DNA of 64,000 nucleotides from assembly GCF_003352185.1 (NCBI RefSeq), contig NZ_CP029608.1, positions 4,626,001 through 4,690,000 of the forward strand, given 5' to 3'. The stretch comes from Pseudomonas kribbensis (lineage in GTDB: Bacteria; Pseudomonadota; Gammaproteobacteria; Pseudomonadales; Pseudomonadaceae). The notes beneath the pieces were generated by a model. The model made no database searches and was not told the origin of the DNA. It saw nothing but the letters and a program-made list of their open reading frames with translations. The translations under genes and the position numbers were made by a program. Shown here in pieces: positions 1-9,116 of the stretch (position 1 is its first letter; each line of letters opens with the position of its first letter).

Positions 1-1254
1 CAGGCGCAAACGGCCTTCGGCGTCCTGCTCGCCCTTGTCGCCGGTGCGCAGGAAGCCGTCGGCGGTCAGGGTCTCAGCGGTTTTCTGTGGTTCCTTGAAA
101 TAGCCCAGCATGTTGGCCTGGCTGCGCACCTGCACTTCACCGGACTCGTCGATGCGCACCTCCACGTCAGGACATGGCCGGCCGATCCAGCCCTCCTTGT
201 ATTGCCCCGGCAGGCAGATATGCGAATAGCCGCAGCTCTCGGTCATGCCGTAGACCTCCAGCACGTCGAGCCCGAGCTTCTGATACCAGCGCAACAAGGT
301 CAGCGGCACCGGCGCCGCTCCGGACAGGGCCACGCGCAAGGCATCCAGCCCCAACCCGGCCAGCACCTTGTGGCCGATCCGTTTGCCGATAAAGGGCAGA
401 CCGAGGAGGAAATCCAGGCGTTTCGCCGGGATCTTGCTGTAGACACCCATCTGGAATTTGGTCCAGATCCGCGGCACGCCAAACATCGCTGTCGGTCGCG
501 CACGTCTCAGATCATCGAGAAAGGTATCGAGACTCTCGGCAAAGAACACCGTCTGCCCGGTATAGATCGACGCCAGTTCGACGAACATCCTTTCAGCCAC
601 ATGGCACAGCGGCAGATAGGACAGCAACCGGTCGTTTTCATTGAGGCCGAACAACTGCGTGCCACGGGTGGTGGCAAAACCGAGATTGGCAAAGCTGTGC
701 ATCACGCCTTTGGGCAGGCCAGTGGTGCCGGAGGTGTAGATGATGGTCGCCAGTTGATCGGCGGCGGGTCGCGGATCGTCCTGGATCGGTGAATAGCGTT
801 GCAGGTCGCCCCAGTTGAAATCGAAGTCTCCCGGCGGGTGCAGCGGCAGGCTGATGGTTGGCAGATCCGCTGGCACCCCAACCGACATCCCCGGCCAGTC
901 ATCCAGTTTGCCGATGAACGCCAGTACGCTTTCGGAATGGCTGAGGACCTGATGGACCGATTCGGCCGTGAGATTGGGATAGAGCGGCACCGAGACATGC
1001 CCGGCCATCCAGATCGCCAGGTCGGCGATGATCCAGTGGGCGCAGTTTTTCGAGATCAGGGCAATGTGGCTGCCCTGGGGCAACTCCCGGGAGCGCAGCC
1101 AGTGCGCGGCGCAGCGGGCCTGATGGCCAACGTCGGCCCAGGTCAGCGTCTCGACCTGCCCGCCGCCGATCGGCTGCACCAGAAAACACTGACGCGGGTG
1201 CCGGGCCTCGCGTTCGTAGAACACGTCCAGCGGCAATCGAAAAGCAGCAGACAT
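1..1254 (-). CDS. AMP-binding acyl-CoA synthetase (3' end outside window)
   Basis: This should activate a fatty or other carboxylic acid to its acyl-CoA through an acyl-adenylate. About 418 codons are visible, starting MSAAFRLPLDVFYERE. The ANL-family phosphate-binding loop YTSGTTGLPKGV lies near residues 170-181, followed by the family patterns GVPRIW and YGMTES. The C-terminal part lies beyond base 1. The ATG at 1252-1254 has AAAGGAGC just upstream. It follows sixA on the same strand, with a 30-bp perfect palindrome between them, so a repressor probably controls it separately from gpsA-sixA. The substrate chain length cannot be told from sequence. The position matches PAO1 PA1617 as I recall. 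Confidence 0.9.
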   Translation of the reverse strand, partial: MSAAFRLPLDVFYEREARHPRQCFLVQPIGGGQVETLTWADVGHQARCAAHWLRSRELPQGSHIALISKNCAHWIIADLAIWMAGHVSVPLYPNLTAESVHQVLSHSESVLAFIGKLDDWPGMSVGVPADLPTISLPLHPPGDFDFNWGDLQRYSPIQDDPRPAADQLATIIYTSGTTGLPKGVMHSFANLGFATTRGTQLFGLNENDRLLSYLPLCHVAERMFVELASIYTGQTVFFAESLDTFLDDLRRARPTAMFGVPRIWTKFQMGVYSKIPAKRLDFLLGLPFIGKRIGHKVLAGLGLDALRVALSGAAPVPLTLLRWYQKLGLDVLEVYGMTESCGYSHICLPGQYKEGWIGRPCPDVEVRIDESGEVQVRSQANMLGYFKEPQKTAETLTADGFLRTGDKGEQDAEGRLRL

Positions 1255-1290
1255 GCGACTCGCTCCTTTCTTTTTGGGATGGAGCAAGCG

Positions 1291-1320
1291 TAGTCAACCA
1301 AGCAAGTGCTTGGTTGACTA
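1291..1320. promoter_or_regulatory. 30-bp perfect palindrome, probable TetR-type operator
   Basis: Two 14-bp arms (TAGTCAACCAAGCA and its exact reverse complement) are separated by AG. It lies 37 bp upstream of the acyl-CoA synthetase start and contains TTGACT. Long perfect dyads with an AAGCA..TGCTT core upstream of acyl-CoA genes are typical of TetR-family repressors. The regulator itself is not in the window. Confidence 0.75.
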
Positions 1321-1336
1321 TTTCATACAAAAAATT

Positions 1337-1789
1337 TCACGGATGCTTGAGGCTGTTGAGCGTCATCGAACCAATCAGCAACTCGCTGTGCTCAAGCTCG
1401 GCCAGCCCGGCGGTGCTGACCTTTTCCGGCGGATAACCGGCGCCGTGTTGCAAGTAACTGAGCAGATGCCCGACCAAGGGGTTGTGGCTGACCAGCAGCA
1501 CATTGCTTACCGACACCAGTTGCTCGGCGACGCGGTCCGGATCGACTTCCGGGGTCAGCCATTCGACCGTGCGGATCTCCGGTTCGAAACCCAGCGCCTC
1601 GCGCACCAGCTGCGCTGTCTGCTGTGCTCGCAAGTACGGGCTGGCGTAGATCGCCGTCAGTGGCTGGCCCATCAACCGGGCGGCGCTGCTGAGCACTTCC
1701 TTGCGGCCGTGAGCGGTCAGTTCCCGCTCCGAATCGGGGCGCGAGCCATAAGGCTCGGCCTCGCCGTGACGCAATACCCAGAGTTTCAT
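1337..1789 (-). CDS. sixA: phosphohistidine phosphatase SixA
   Basis: SixA is a small histidine phosphatase that removes phosphate from phosphohistidine, classically on Hpt domains or phosphotransferase-system proteins. The 150-residue protein opens with MKLWVLRHGEAEP, which carries the RHG catalytic motif at residues 7-9. A second conserved histidine follows in SHNPLVGHLL. The length fits the SixA branch of the family. Its start overlaps the stop of the upstream DUF4389 gene by 4 bases (ATGA), indicating translational coupling in a gpsA-DUF4389-sixA operon. The target is not deducible here, although the window encodes several kinases, including the Hpt-bearing GacS. Confidence 0.9.
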   Translation of the reverse strand: MKLWVLRHGEAEPYGSRPDSERELTAHGRKEVLSSAARLMGQPLTAIYASPYLRAQQTAQLVREALGFEPEIRTVEWLTPEVDPDRVAEQLVSVSNVLLVSHNPLVGHLLSYLQHGAGYPPEKVSTAGLAELEHSELLIGSMTLNSLKHP

Positions 1790-2133
1790 AGCTTGGGTTC
1801 CTCATCCCGGGCCGGATGCGGTGCCGGCGCGACAACGTGTGGCGCTTCACCTTCCGGGGTACGCGGCGCCGGCCAGTCGGCGAACGGCCAGGGTTTCTGG
1901 TCGCTGTGGAAGCTGCCGAACCGGCCGATCTGGGCCAAGAACTGGCTCAGGCTGTCGCCGAAATTCATCAGACCGGCGCTCGGGGCGCCATAGATCAAAC
2001 GATAGATCAGTTGCACCAGCACCACCGCGCCGAGGATGAACTGCGCCACCTGCCAGACCACGATGTAGACGATCATCCACAACACCCGCAGCAGGATGGA
2101 TTCGTACTTGGCTTCGGTTTTTGGATCGTTCAT
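1786..2133 (-). CDS. DUF4389 membrane protein
   Basis: This 115-residue protein resembles the DUF4389 family, whose function is unknown. One long hydrophobic region, roughly residues 14-46 (LRVLWMIVYIVVWQVAQFI onward), could form one or two membrane segments. A Pro- and charge-rich cytoplasmic tail follows. The conserved stretch around LMNFGDSLSQFLAQIGRF is typical of the family. It sits between gpsA (about 30 bases upstream) and sixA (4-base overlap), so it is almost certainly cotranscribed with both. No catalytic motif is visible. Confidence 0.8.
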   Translation of the reverse strand: MNDPKTEAKYESILLRVLWMIVYIVVWQVAQFILGAVVLVQLIYRLIYGAPSAGLMNFGDSLSQFLAQIGRFGSFHSDQKPWPFADWPAPRTPEGEAPHVVAPAPHPARDEEPKL

Positions 2134-2165
2134 GTCTAGCTCCCCTGCCCTGAACTAAAAGGCAA

Positions 2166-3191
2166 TCAGTTGAAACCGCTGGTGGAAATGAAGTCGACGT
2201 CGGTCTTGGGCTCGGCGCGCATCAACAGGCCGATCACCTGTTCCAGCGTGCGCCCTTCGAACAGGATCGCGTGGAGCCCGGCGACCAGCGGCATGTACAC
2301 GCCGACCTCCTGGGCCTTGGCCTTGAGCACTTTCAGTGTGTTGACCCCTTCGGCCACTTCACCAAGGCGCGACACCGCTTCGTCGAGGCTCAAACCCTGA
2401 CCGAGAGCGAAACCGACCTGATAGTTGCGGCTTTTCGGCGACGAGCAGGTGACGATCAGGTCGCCGACCCCGGCCAGACCGAGGAAGGTCATCGGGTTGG
2501 CGCCCTGATTCACCGCAAACCGGGTCATCTCGGCCAGGGCACGGGTGATCAGCATGCTTTTGGTGTTCTCGCCCATCTCCAGCGCCACCGCCATGCCGGC
2601 AATGATCGCGTAGACGTTTTTCAGTGCGCCGCCCAGCTCCACGCCGAAGCGGTCGGCACTGGCGTAGACGCGGAAAGTACGGCCATGCAGCGCGGCCTGC
2701 ACTTCCTTGCACAGTTCTTCGTCTTCACTGGCGACCACCGTGGCGGTCAGCGCGTGCTCGGCGATCTCCCGCGCCAGGTTCGGCCCGGACAGCACGCCGA
2801 TGCGCGCCTGCGGGGCGATTTCTTCGAGGATCTGGCTCATCAGTTTGAAGGTGTGAGCTTCGATGCCCTTGGTCAGACTGACCAGCATCTTGCCGCTCAG
2901 GCGCTCGGCATGCGCCGCCAATACCGTGCGCAGTGCACTCGATGGCAACGCGACGAAGCACAACTCGCAGGCATCGAGGGTTTCCTGCAGGTCGGTGACG
3001 GCCGTCACGCCCGGCAGAATCTTGATGCCCTTGAGATAACGCGGGTTCTCGCGATTGACCCGGATGGCCTCGGCCTGCTCGGGGTCACGCATCCACTGCC
3101 GGACTTGATGGCCGTTCTCGGCCAACAGATTGGCCACGGCGGTACCGAAACTTCCGCCTCCCAGGACCGCAATCGGGCGCTGTTCAGTCAT
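2166..3191 (-). CDS. gpsA: NAD(P)H-dependent glycerol-3-phosphate dehydrogenase
   Basis: GpsA reduces dihydroxyacetone phosphate to sn-glycerol-3-phosphate, the backbone for phospholipids. I chose the ATG at 3189-3191 ([20 protein letters not shown]), which gives 341 residues, the family length. An upstream in-frame start would add 26 unconserved residues. The Rossmann motif GGGSFGTA is at about residues 11-18. The NAD-binding and substrate segments [17 protein letters not shown] and [12 protein letters not shown] are all present. It heads the gpsA-DUF4389-sixA operon. Upstream, toward the TonB receptor gene, lies a nested inverted repeat. Confidence 0.96.
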   Translation of the reverse strand: MTEQRPIAVLGGGSFGTAVANLLAENGHQVRQWMRDPEQAEAIRVNRENPRYLKGIKILPGVTAVTDLQETLDACELCFVALPSSALRTVLAAHAERLSGKMLVSLTKGIEAHTFKLMSQILEEIAPQARIGVLSGPNLAREIAEHALTATVVASEDEELCKEVQAALHGRTFRVYASADRFGVELGGALKNVYAIIAGMAVALEMGENTKSMLITRALAEMTRFAVNQGANPMTFLGLAGVGDLIVTCSSPKSRNYQVGFALGQGLSLDEAVSRLGEVAEGVNTLKVLKAKAQEVGVYMPLVAGLHAILFEGRTLEQVIGLLMRAEPKTDVDFISTSGFN

Positions 3192-3300
3192 ATGTAATCC
3201 GTTAATCCATACCAGTGGCGATGCGGGCATTATACGGAGCGGCCCCTTCTCGGACAGCCCCGGCGTCAATTACCCGCACTTGTAGGAAGAAGACCAATAA

Positions 3301-3350
3301 AACCGAGGAAAATGCCCGTAACGTGACTGGAAAAGTCACTGTCCTCGGTT
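3301..3350. promoter_or_regulatory. nested inverted repeat between gpsA and the TonB receptor gene
   Basis: Outer 9-bp arms AACCGAGGA (3301-3309) and TCCTCGGTT (3342-3350) enclose a second hairpin, GTGACT (3323-3328) and AGTCAC (3334-3339), with a 5-base loop. It ends 37 bp before the receptor start codon and has no T-run. It could be a leader RNA structure or an operator. No known family is recognised. Confidence 0.5.
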
Positions 3351-3387
3351 AACATGCGCGCCAATTCTTTTCTATCAAGGCTGCGTC

Positions 3388-5511
3388 GTGTTTTCTGGCA
3401 CTCCCTCCCCGCGTTCGTCCCTGCTGCTGGCGCTGCTGTTCAGCCCGATGTTGCTGGCGGACGACCTGTTTCTCGACAGCGAGGCCTTGCCCCAGATCCT
3501 CACGGCCACGCGCCTGAAACAGTCGCCGGCGGAAGTCCCCGGCAGCATGACCGTGATCGACAGCGAACTGATCAACGCCAGCGGCGCCCGGGACATCAGC
3601 GAACTGTTGCGCCTGGTGCCGGGGATGATGGTCGGCAACATCAGCGGCAATCAGGCGGTGGTGAACTATCACGGCACCAACGCCACCGAAGCGCGGCGCA
3701 TGCAGGTGCTGATCGACGGCCGCTCGGTGTACCGCGCCGGCCTGGCCACGGTGGACTGGAGCGACATCCCGGTGGCCATGGAAGACATTGAACGCATTGA
3801 AGTCTTTCGCGGCCCGAACACCGTCAGTTACGGCGCCAACGCGCTGATGGCAGTGGTCAACATCATCACCCGCAACCCGGCCGACAGCCACGGCACACGG
3901 TTGAAAATCACCCGTGGCCAACGGGGCATCAACGACTTCTATGCCAGTCAGGGAACGGGCTGGAACGGCGGCGACCTGCGTCTGTCGCTGTCCGGCCAGG
4001 AAGATGACGGCTTCGACAGCGACCGCACCGGCGCCGATTACCGCGACAGTCGCCGCTTGAACCGCTTCAGCCTTGCGGTCAGTCAGACGCTGAGCGACAA
4101 CCAGAGCGTGGACTGGCAACTCAACGCCAAGGACGGGACCAATCAGCGGCCGTACACCTACCGCCCGGTGTTCTCCGGGATTACCGCTGCCGGGAACAAT
4201 TCCGACGTGATCGCCAAGGATTACGCCGGCTCGGTGCGCTGGAACCTGGACATCAATCCCGACCACAGCCTTTATGTACAAGGCTCGGCGCAACACTGGG
4301 ATCGCCAGCAGACCTGGCGCGCCTGCGACGCCGAGGTGTCATTCAGCCCGCAGCTTACGGAGCTGTGGCAGCTCAACCCGAACTACACCGAGCAACTGGC
4401 GCGCAACATCACCCGCTACACCGGGCCCGGTGCTGCACCCGGCACGCCAACGGAAATGGCCCTGGCCAATCAGGTGCTCGATCAATGGCGTAACGGCGCC
4501 AGCCGGACCCTGTGCGGCGACATCGACCAAAGTGCCCGGGAATCACGCTATGACCTGGAATTGCAGGACACCCTCAGCCTGTCCGACAGTCTGCGTCTGG
4601 TCAGTGGCCTGAACTATCGTTACGACCGGGCCGATTCCGAGACCTATTTCAACGGAACGCTGGACGACACCACGTGGCGCGCCTTTGGTCAACTGGAGTG
4701 GCGCGCCAGCGAACACTGGCTGTTGCAGGGCGGCGCCATGTTTGAAAACACGCAACTGATCGGCAGTTCGCTGACGCCCAGGTTTGCCGTCAATTACCTG
4801 ATCAACCCGCGCCACAGCCTGCGTGCGGTGTACTCGGAAGCGATCCGCTCGCCGGACATGTTCGAGAACAACGTCAACTGGAGTTATCAGGTGACCAACC
4901 TGCGCCCCTCCGCCTACGGCCAGTCTTCGGCCCGTTACTTCGTCAAGACCCGGGGCCCCGGCGATCTGGACCAGGAACACATGCGCTCGCGGGAACTGGG
5001 TTACAACGGCTTTTTCCCTGAATGGGGCCTGGCGCTGGACGTGAAGCTGTTCTACGACGAAATCACCGGGATGATCAGCGAACCGCTGCGCAACAATCAG
5101 TACATTGCCAGCAACGCCAACGACTCGCGCTTTCGCGGCACCGAAACCCAGCTGGACTGGCGCCTGAGCGCGGCCGACCGACTGCGCCTGACTTACGCCT
5201 ACGTCGACGCCGAGGCGAGCAACCCGCTGGACCAGCAGTTCACCGCGCGCAACAGTGGCTCGGCCGGCTGGCTGCGCGATTGGGGCCAGGGCTGGAACAG
5301 TGCCCTCTTCTATTACGGTGACAACGCACTCAACGGCTATCGCTTCGAGCGGGTCGACACGCGCATCGCCAAACGCATCCCGTTGGGCAAGGCTCAACTG
5401 CAACTGGCCGGGGTGCTGCAACAACGTCTGGACAATGAGCCGACCACGTTCGTCGACAACAATTACGACGAACGCCGAGTGATGTATTTCAGCGCCGAGC
5501 TGGAGTTCTAG
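3388..5511 (+). CDS. TonB-dependent outer-membrane receptor
   Basis: This 707-residue receptor should take up or sense a scarce ligand across the outer membrane using TonB energy. It starts at GTG 3388. The signal peptide ends about residue 24 (SPMLLA, then DDLF). The plug domain shows LPQILTATR, a possible TonB box, then VPGMMVGN, RMQVLIDGRSVYR, the family's IERIEVFRGPNTVSYGANA and VVNIITR. The C-terminus ends in an aromatic residue (YFSAELEF), as expected of a beta-barrel. The stop codon directly abuts the next start. The ligand is unknown; the short N-terminus lacks the extra signalling domain of FpvA-type transducers. Gene order suggests signalling together with the next two genes. Confidence 0.9.
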   Translation: MFSGTPSPRSSLLLALLFSPMLLADDLFLDSEALPQILTATRLKQSPAEVPGSMTVIDSELINASGARDISELLRLVPGMMVGNISGNQAVVNYHGTNATEARRMQVLIDGRSVYRAGLATVDWSDIPVAMEDIERIEVFRGPNTVSYGANALMAVVNIITRNPADSHGTRLKITRGQRGINDFYASQGTGWNGGDLRLSLSGQEDDGFDSDRTGADYRDSRRLNRFSLAVSQTLSDNQSVDWQLNAKDGTNQRPYTYRPVFSGITAAGNNSDVIAKDYAGSVRWNLDINPDHSLYVQGSAQHWDRQQTWRACDAEVSFSPQLTELWQLNPNYTEQLARNITRYTGPGAAPGTPTEMALANQVLDQWRNGASRTLCGDIDQSARESRYDLELQDTLSLSDSLRLVSGLNYRYDRADSETYFNGTLDDTTWRAFGQLEWRASEHWLLQGGAMFENTQLIGSSLTPRFAVNYLINPRHSLRAVYSEAIRSPDMFENNVNWSYQVTNLRPSAYGQSSARYFVKTRGPGDLDQEHMRSRELGYNGFFPEWGLALDVKLFYDEITGMISEPLRNNQYIASNANDSRFRGTETQLDWRLSAADRLRLTYAYVDAEASNPLDQQFTARNSGSAGWLRDWGQGWNSALFYYGDNALNGYRFERVDTRIAKRIPLGKAQLQLAGVLQQRLDNEPTTFVDNNYDERRVMYFSAELEF

Positions 5512-6444
5512 ATGCGTTACGCCATGTCACGAAAGATGCCAACGGCTGCCCAATGGCTGGCCGGACTGTGTCTGTTCCTGACAGCGTGGCTGCACGGCGT
5601 GGCGGTGCAGGCGGCCGACATTCTGCTGACCGGCGCCGAGGAAAGCCCCGGCGTGCAATCGTTCGTCCAGGCCCTGAGTGAGCTTCGCCCCACCGACCGC
5701 GTGCATTTCCAGCCACTGGCGAGTCTGCCGGCGCCGGGCAAGTTGCCGTCCAGTCTGCGCCTTATCCTGCTCGACCTGCCCAGCCTTGACTGGCGCATGC
5801 AGGAACCCCAGGGGCCGGCGACGCTGGTCCTGCGCATCAGCCGCTTGCAGGCTCGACAGCGTTTCGGTAACGCGCAACCACCCCATTTGAGTCTGCTGTG
5901 GAGCGATCCACCGCTGAGTCGCCAGTTGCAACTGATCCGACGGATTCTGCCCCAGGCTCAGCGGGTCGGCGTGCTGTTCGATCAGCACAGCGAGTTCCTG
6001 CTCAAGGAGCTGCAATCGGCCGCCCGGCCGCTGAATCTGCTAATCGTCCCACAGCGCTGGGACAACACCCACGACAGCCGTCCCTTGCAGACCGTGCTGA
6101 AAAACAGTGATGTGTTGCTGGGCCTCGACGACCCCGACCTGTACAACCCGAGAACCGCGAAGAACCTGCTGCTCAGCAGCTATTCGCGGCAACTGGCGCT
6201 GATCGGTCCGAACGTGTCATTCGTGCGCGCCGGCAGCCTCGCCAGTACTTACAGCGACCAGAGTGACTGGCTGACGGTGCTCGACGAATTGCTCGACCGC
6301 CCACCGGCTGCCTGGCCGAGAGCGCTCTATCCCGAGCGTTTTAAAGTATCAAGCAATGCGCAGGTGGCTCGTTCATTAGGAATAGAACCGATGAATGAAG
6401 CCTCTGTTGCCGAAGAGCTGGCCGAAGGAGAGCGCCGCCCATGA
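5512..6444 (+). CDS. periplasmic ABC-type substrate-binding protein
   Basis: This 310-residue protein resembles the ABC_sub_bind family of periplasmic binding proteins. A signal peptide precedes cleavage after VAVQA (about residue 36). Features of the bilobed fold include [30 protein letters not shown] and [14 protein letters not shown]. The ATG at 5512 follows the receptor stop with no gap; a second in-frame ATG at 5524 is possible. Its own stop overlaps the kinase start (ATGA). No permease or ATPase gene is adjacent, so it more likely delivers a bound ligand to the kinase than to a transporter. The ligand is unknown. Confidence 0.78.
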   Translation: MRYAMSRKMPTAAQWLAGLCLFLTAWLHGVAVQAADILLTGAEESPGVQSFVQALSELRPTDRVHFQPLASLPAPGKLPSSLRLILLDLPSLDWRMQEPQGPATLVLRISRLQARQRFGNAQPPHLSLLWSDPPLSRQLQLIRRILPQAQRVGVLFDQHSEFLLKELQSAARPLNLLIVPQRWDNTHDSRPLQTVLKNSDVLLGLDDPDLYNPRTAKNLLLSSYSRQLALIGPNVSFVRAGSLASTYSDQSDWLTVLDELLDRPPAAWPRALYPERFKVSSNAQVARSLGIEPMNEASVAEELAEGERRP

Positions 6445-8342
6445 TTTTCCGCCGTTGGGACATCAATACCCGCACCCAGTTGATCAGTCTGGGCCCTGCG
6501 CTATTGCTGACCTTGCTGTTGATCAGTTTTTTCACCTTCGTGCGCATCCAGGATTTGCGCCAGGAGCTGAATCACACCGGCCAACTGATCGCCAACCAGC
6601 TCGCGCCCGCTACCGAGTACGGGGTGATTTCCGGCAACAACGAGGTGCTGGAAAGCCTGCTGAAGGCCACACTGGCCACACCCAATGTGCGGTTCCTGGA
6701 AATCCAGGACAGCGCCAACCGGATTCTGGCGTATGTCGAACAACCGTCGGACACCCATAAGCGCCCGCATCAGGTCGAAGTGTTCCAGTCACCGGTGCGG
6801 CTGCAACGGATTGCCTTGCACAATGATTTCTTTCAGGACGGCAAGACCAACAACGGCGGTGCCAGCGAAGATTATCTGGGGCGGGTGATCGTCGGCCTGT
6901 CCAACGATGCGTTCAGCCAGCGCCAACAGGAAATCCTGCTCAAGGCCGGGATCCTGGCGCTGTTCGCCCTGCTCTTCACGTTCGTTCTGGCACGGCGCCT
7001 GGCCGGCAGCCTGTCGCAGCCGATCCGCGACATTGGCGATGCGGTCAAGGCGATTCAGGACGGCGACTACAAGACGCCGTTGCCGATTGTCGATGACACC
7101 GAGCTGGGGGCCTTGTCGCAGCACATCAACAATCTGGCCCAGGCACTGGAACAGGCAAGTCGCGAACAGCACCAGGCCATGGCGCAGCTGATCCAGACTC
7201 GTGAAGAGGCGGAAAAGGCCAACAACGCCAAGTCGGACTTCCTGGCCATGATGAGCCATGAACTGCGCACGCCAATGAACGGTGTCCTGGGCATGCTGCA
7301 ATTGCTGGAAACCACGGAGATGACCGAGGAGCAGATCGAGTACGCAGCGCTGGCTTCCGAGTCCACCGAGCATTTGCTCAAGGTGATCAACGACATTCTG
7401 GATTTCTCGCGCATCGAGCGTTCGGAACTGGAGCTGGAGCACATTCCGTTCAACCTCGCCGACCTGATCGGCGCGTGTGCGCAGTCGTTCCAGCACAGCG
7501 CGGCGCAACGTGGCCTGGAGTTGCAACTGCGGATTCCCGAAGACCTGCGCGGTTTGCAGGTACAGGGTGACCCGACGCGGATCCGGCAGATTCTGGTCAA
7601 TCTGGTGGGCAATGCGTTGAAGTTCACCGAACAGGGGCGCGTCAGCATTGAGGCGCAGTGGCAGTCGCTGGATCACGAATTGCTGTGGTTCACCTGCTCG
7701 GTGCGCGACAGCGGCATCGGGATTTCTTCGGAAAGCCTGGAATTGATGTTCAACGCGTTCCAGCAGGCCGACAGCTCGATCTCGCGTCGTTATGGCGGGA
7801 CCGGTCTGGGCCTGCCGATCGCCCGCACCCTGGCCGAACGCATGGGCGGCACCTTGCGCGCACAAAGCGAAGAAGGTCGCGGCTCGGTGTTTACCCTGGA
7901 AATTCCGCTGGCTCTATATAAGCAGGCATTGCCGATGCTGGCAGCGCCGCGCGCAATTGATGGCAATGCTCACGGCGAAGGCCGCAATGTCCTGCTGGTG
8001 GAGGACAACCCGGTCAACCAGACCGTGATCGAGGCCATGTTGCGCAGCCTGGGCTTCACTGTCAGCGTCGCCACCGATGGCATGCAGGCTGTACGCAGTG
8101 CCGGGGGCAGTCGTTACGAAGCGATCCTGATGGACTGCCGTTTGCCGATCATCGACGGTTACGAGGCGACCCGGCAGATCCGCCGCCTGCCCGGCTGCGG
8201 CCATGTGCCGATCATCGCCCTGACGGCCAACGCGTTGCAGGGCGACCGGGAAAACTGCCTGTCGGCGGGTATGAACGATTACCTGGCCAAGCCATTCAAA
8301 CGCAATGACCTGCAGCAGATTCTGCAGCGCTGGGTGCAGTAG
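6441..8342 (+). CDS. hybrid sensor histidine kinase/response regulator (PA1611-like by position)
   Basis: This 633-residue membrane kinase has TM1 at about residues 13-34, a periplasmic sensor region, TM2 near 168-186, HAMP, HisKA with phospho-acceptor His273 ([12 protein letters not shown]), an ATPase domain (GTGLGLPIA) and a C-terminal receiver with Asp565 ([14 protein letters not shown]). There is no Hpt domain, so phosphotransfer needs a separate Hpt partner. It overlaps the binding-protein gene by 4 bases. Lying just upstream of fabA-fabB, it sits where PAO1 has PA1611, a hybrid kinase reported to interact with RetS in the Gac network. That equivalence rests on gene order and general architecture only. 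Confidence 0.88.
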   Translation: MIFRRWDINTRTQLISLGPALLLTLLLISFFTFVRIQDLRQELNHTGQLIANQLAPATEYGVISGNNEVLESLLKATLATPNVRFLEIQDSANRILAYVEQPSDTHKRPHQVEVFQSPVRLQRIALHNDFFQDGKTNNGGASEDYLGRVIVGLSNDAFSQRQQEILLKAGILALFALLFTFVLARRLAGSLSQPIRDIGDAVKAIQDGDYKTPLPIVDDTELGALSQHINNLAQALEQASREQHQAMAQLIQTREEAEKANNAKSDFLAMMSHELRTPMNGVLGMLQLLETTEMTEEQIEYAALASESTEHLLKVINDILDFSRIERSELELEHIPFNLADLIGACAQSFQHSAAQRGLELQLRIPEDLRGLQVQGDPTRIRQILVNLVGNALKFTEQGRVSIEAQWQSLDHELLWFTCSVRDSGIGISSESLELMFNAFQQADSSISRRYGGTGLGLPIARTLAERMGGTLRAQSEEGRGSVFTLEIPLALYKQALPMLAAPRAIDGNAHGEGRNVLLVEDNPVNQTVIEAMLRSLGFTVSVATDGMQAVRSAGGSRYEAILMDCRLPIIDGYEATRQIRRLPGCGHVPIIALTANALQGDRENCLSAGMNDYLAKPFKRNDLQQILQRWVQ

Positions 8343-8440
8343 AGAGGCCCTTTCGAGCATCTGCGACTGGCGTGAAAAGCGAAAGTGCGGCAGTCTTAGG
8401 CACCCGAACGAGCCTCAAAAGGGGCTTGAATAAAAATTTC

Positions 8441-8458
8441 AGTGCACAAGTGTACATT
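8441..8458. promoter_or_regulatory. DesT/FabR-like imperfect palindrome upstream of fabA
   Basis: The 18 bases AGTGCACAAGTGTACATT form an imperfect dyad (6 of 9 positions match), about 130 bp before fabA. In P. aeruginosa the TetR-type regulator DesT binds a related AGTGNAC-type palindrome upstream of fabAB and desCB. Assignment is by resemblance and position; the desT gene is not in the window. Confidence 0.55.
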
Positions 8459-8589
8459 CATGTCCTTGGTGCTGTGACTTTCACCACAACGCAATAGTCT
8501 ATGAGTAGGCTGCCGGTTCGAGGCATGAACGCGTCGATCGGTCGGGAAGATTTGCCCCACCTGCCGCATGGGATTATTGAGGAGCTCGC

Positions 8590-9105
8590 ATGACCAAACA
8601 AAACGCCTTTACTCGGGAAGACCTGCTGCGCTGCAGTCGCGGTGAGCTGTTCGGCCCAGGTAACGCGCAACTGCCCGCCCCGAACATGCTGATGGTGGAT
8701 CGCATCACCCTGATCAGCGAAGAAGGCGGCAAGTACGGCAAAGGTGAATTGGTCGCCGAGCTGGATATCAACCCTGACCTGTGGTTCTTCGCTTGCCACT
8801 TCGAGGGCGATCCGGTGATGCCGGGCTGCCTGGGTCTGGACGCCATGTGGCAACTGGTCGGTTTCTTCCTGGGCTGGCAAGGCCTGCCGGGCCGCGGCCG
8901 TGCGCTGGGTTCGGGCGAAGTGAAATTCTTCGGCCAGGTCCTGCCGACCGCCAAGAAAGTCACCTACAACATTCATATCAAACGCGTCCTGAAGGGCAAG
9001 CTGAACCTGGCCATCGCCGACGGTTCGGTGACTGTCGACGGTCGCGAAATCTACACCGCCGAAGGCCTTCGCGTCGGCGTGTTCACCTCCACTGACAACT
9101 TCTAA
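8590..9105 (+). CDS. fabA: 3-hydroxydecanoyl-ACP dehydratase/isomerase FabA
   Basis: FabA dehydrates 3-hydroxydecanoyl-ACP and isomerises trans-2- to cis-3-decenoyl-ACP, the entry point of anaerobic unsaturated fatty acid synthesis. It has 171 residues, exactly the family size. The hot-dog fold active site is visible as His70 ([13 protein letters not shown]) and Asp84 (CLGLDAMWQ). The ATG at 8590 follows GGAGCTC. It is 11 bases upstream of fabB, forming the classic fabAB operon. The DesT-like palindrome upstream suggests control by acyl-CoA unsaturation. Confidence 0.98.
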   Translation: MTKQNAFTREDLLRCSRGELFGPGNAQLPAPNMLMVDRITLISEEGGKYGKGELVAELDINPDLWFFACHFEGDPVMPGCLGLDAMWQLVGFFLGWQGLPGRGRALGSGEVKFFGQVLPTAKKVTYNIHIKRVLKGKLNLAIADGSVTVDGREIYTAEGLRVGVFTSTDNF

Positions 9106-9116
9106 GGGTTATTCGC

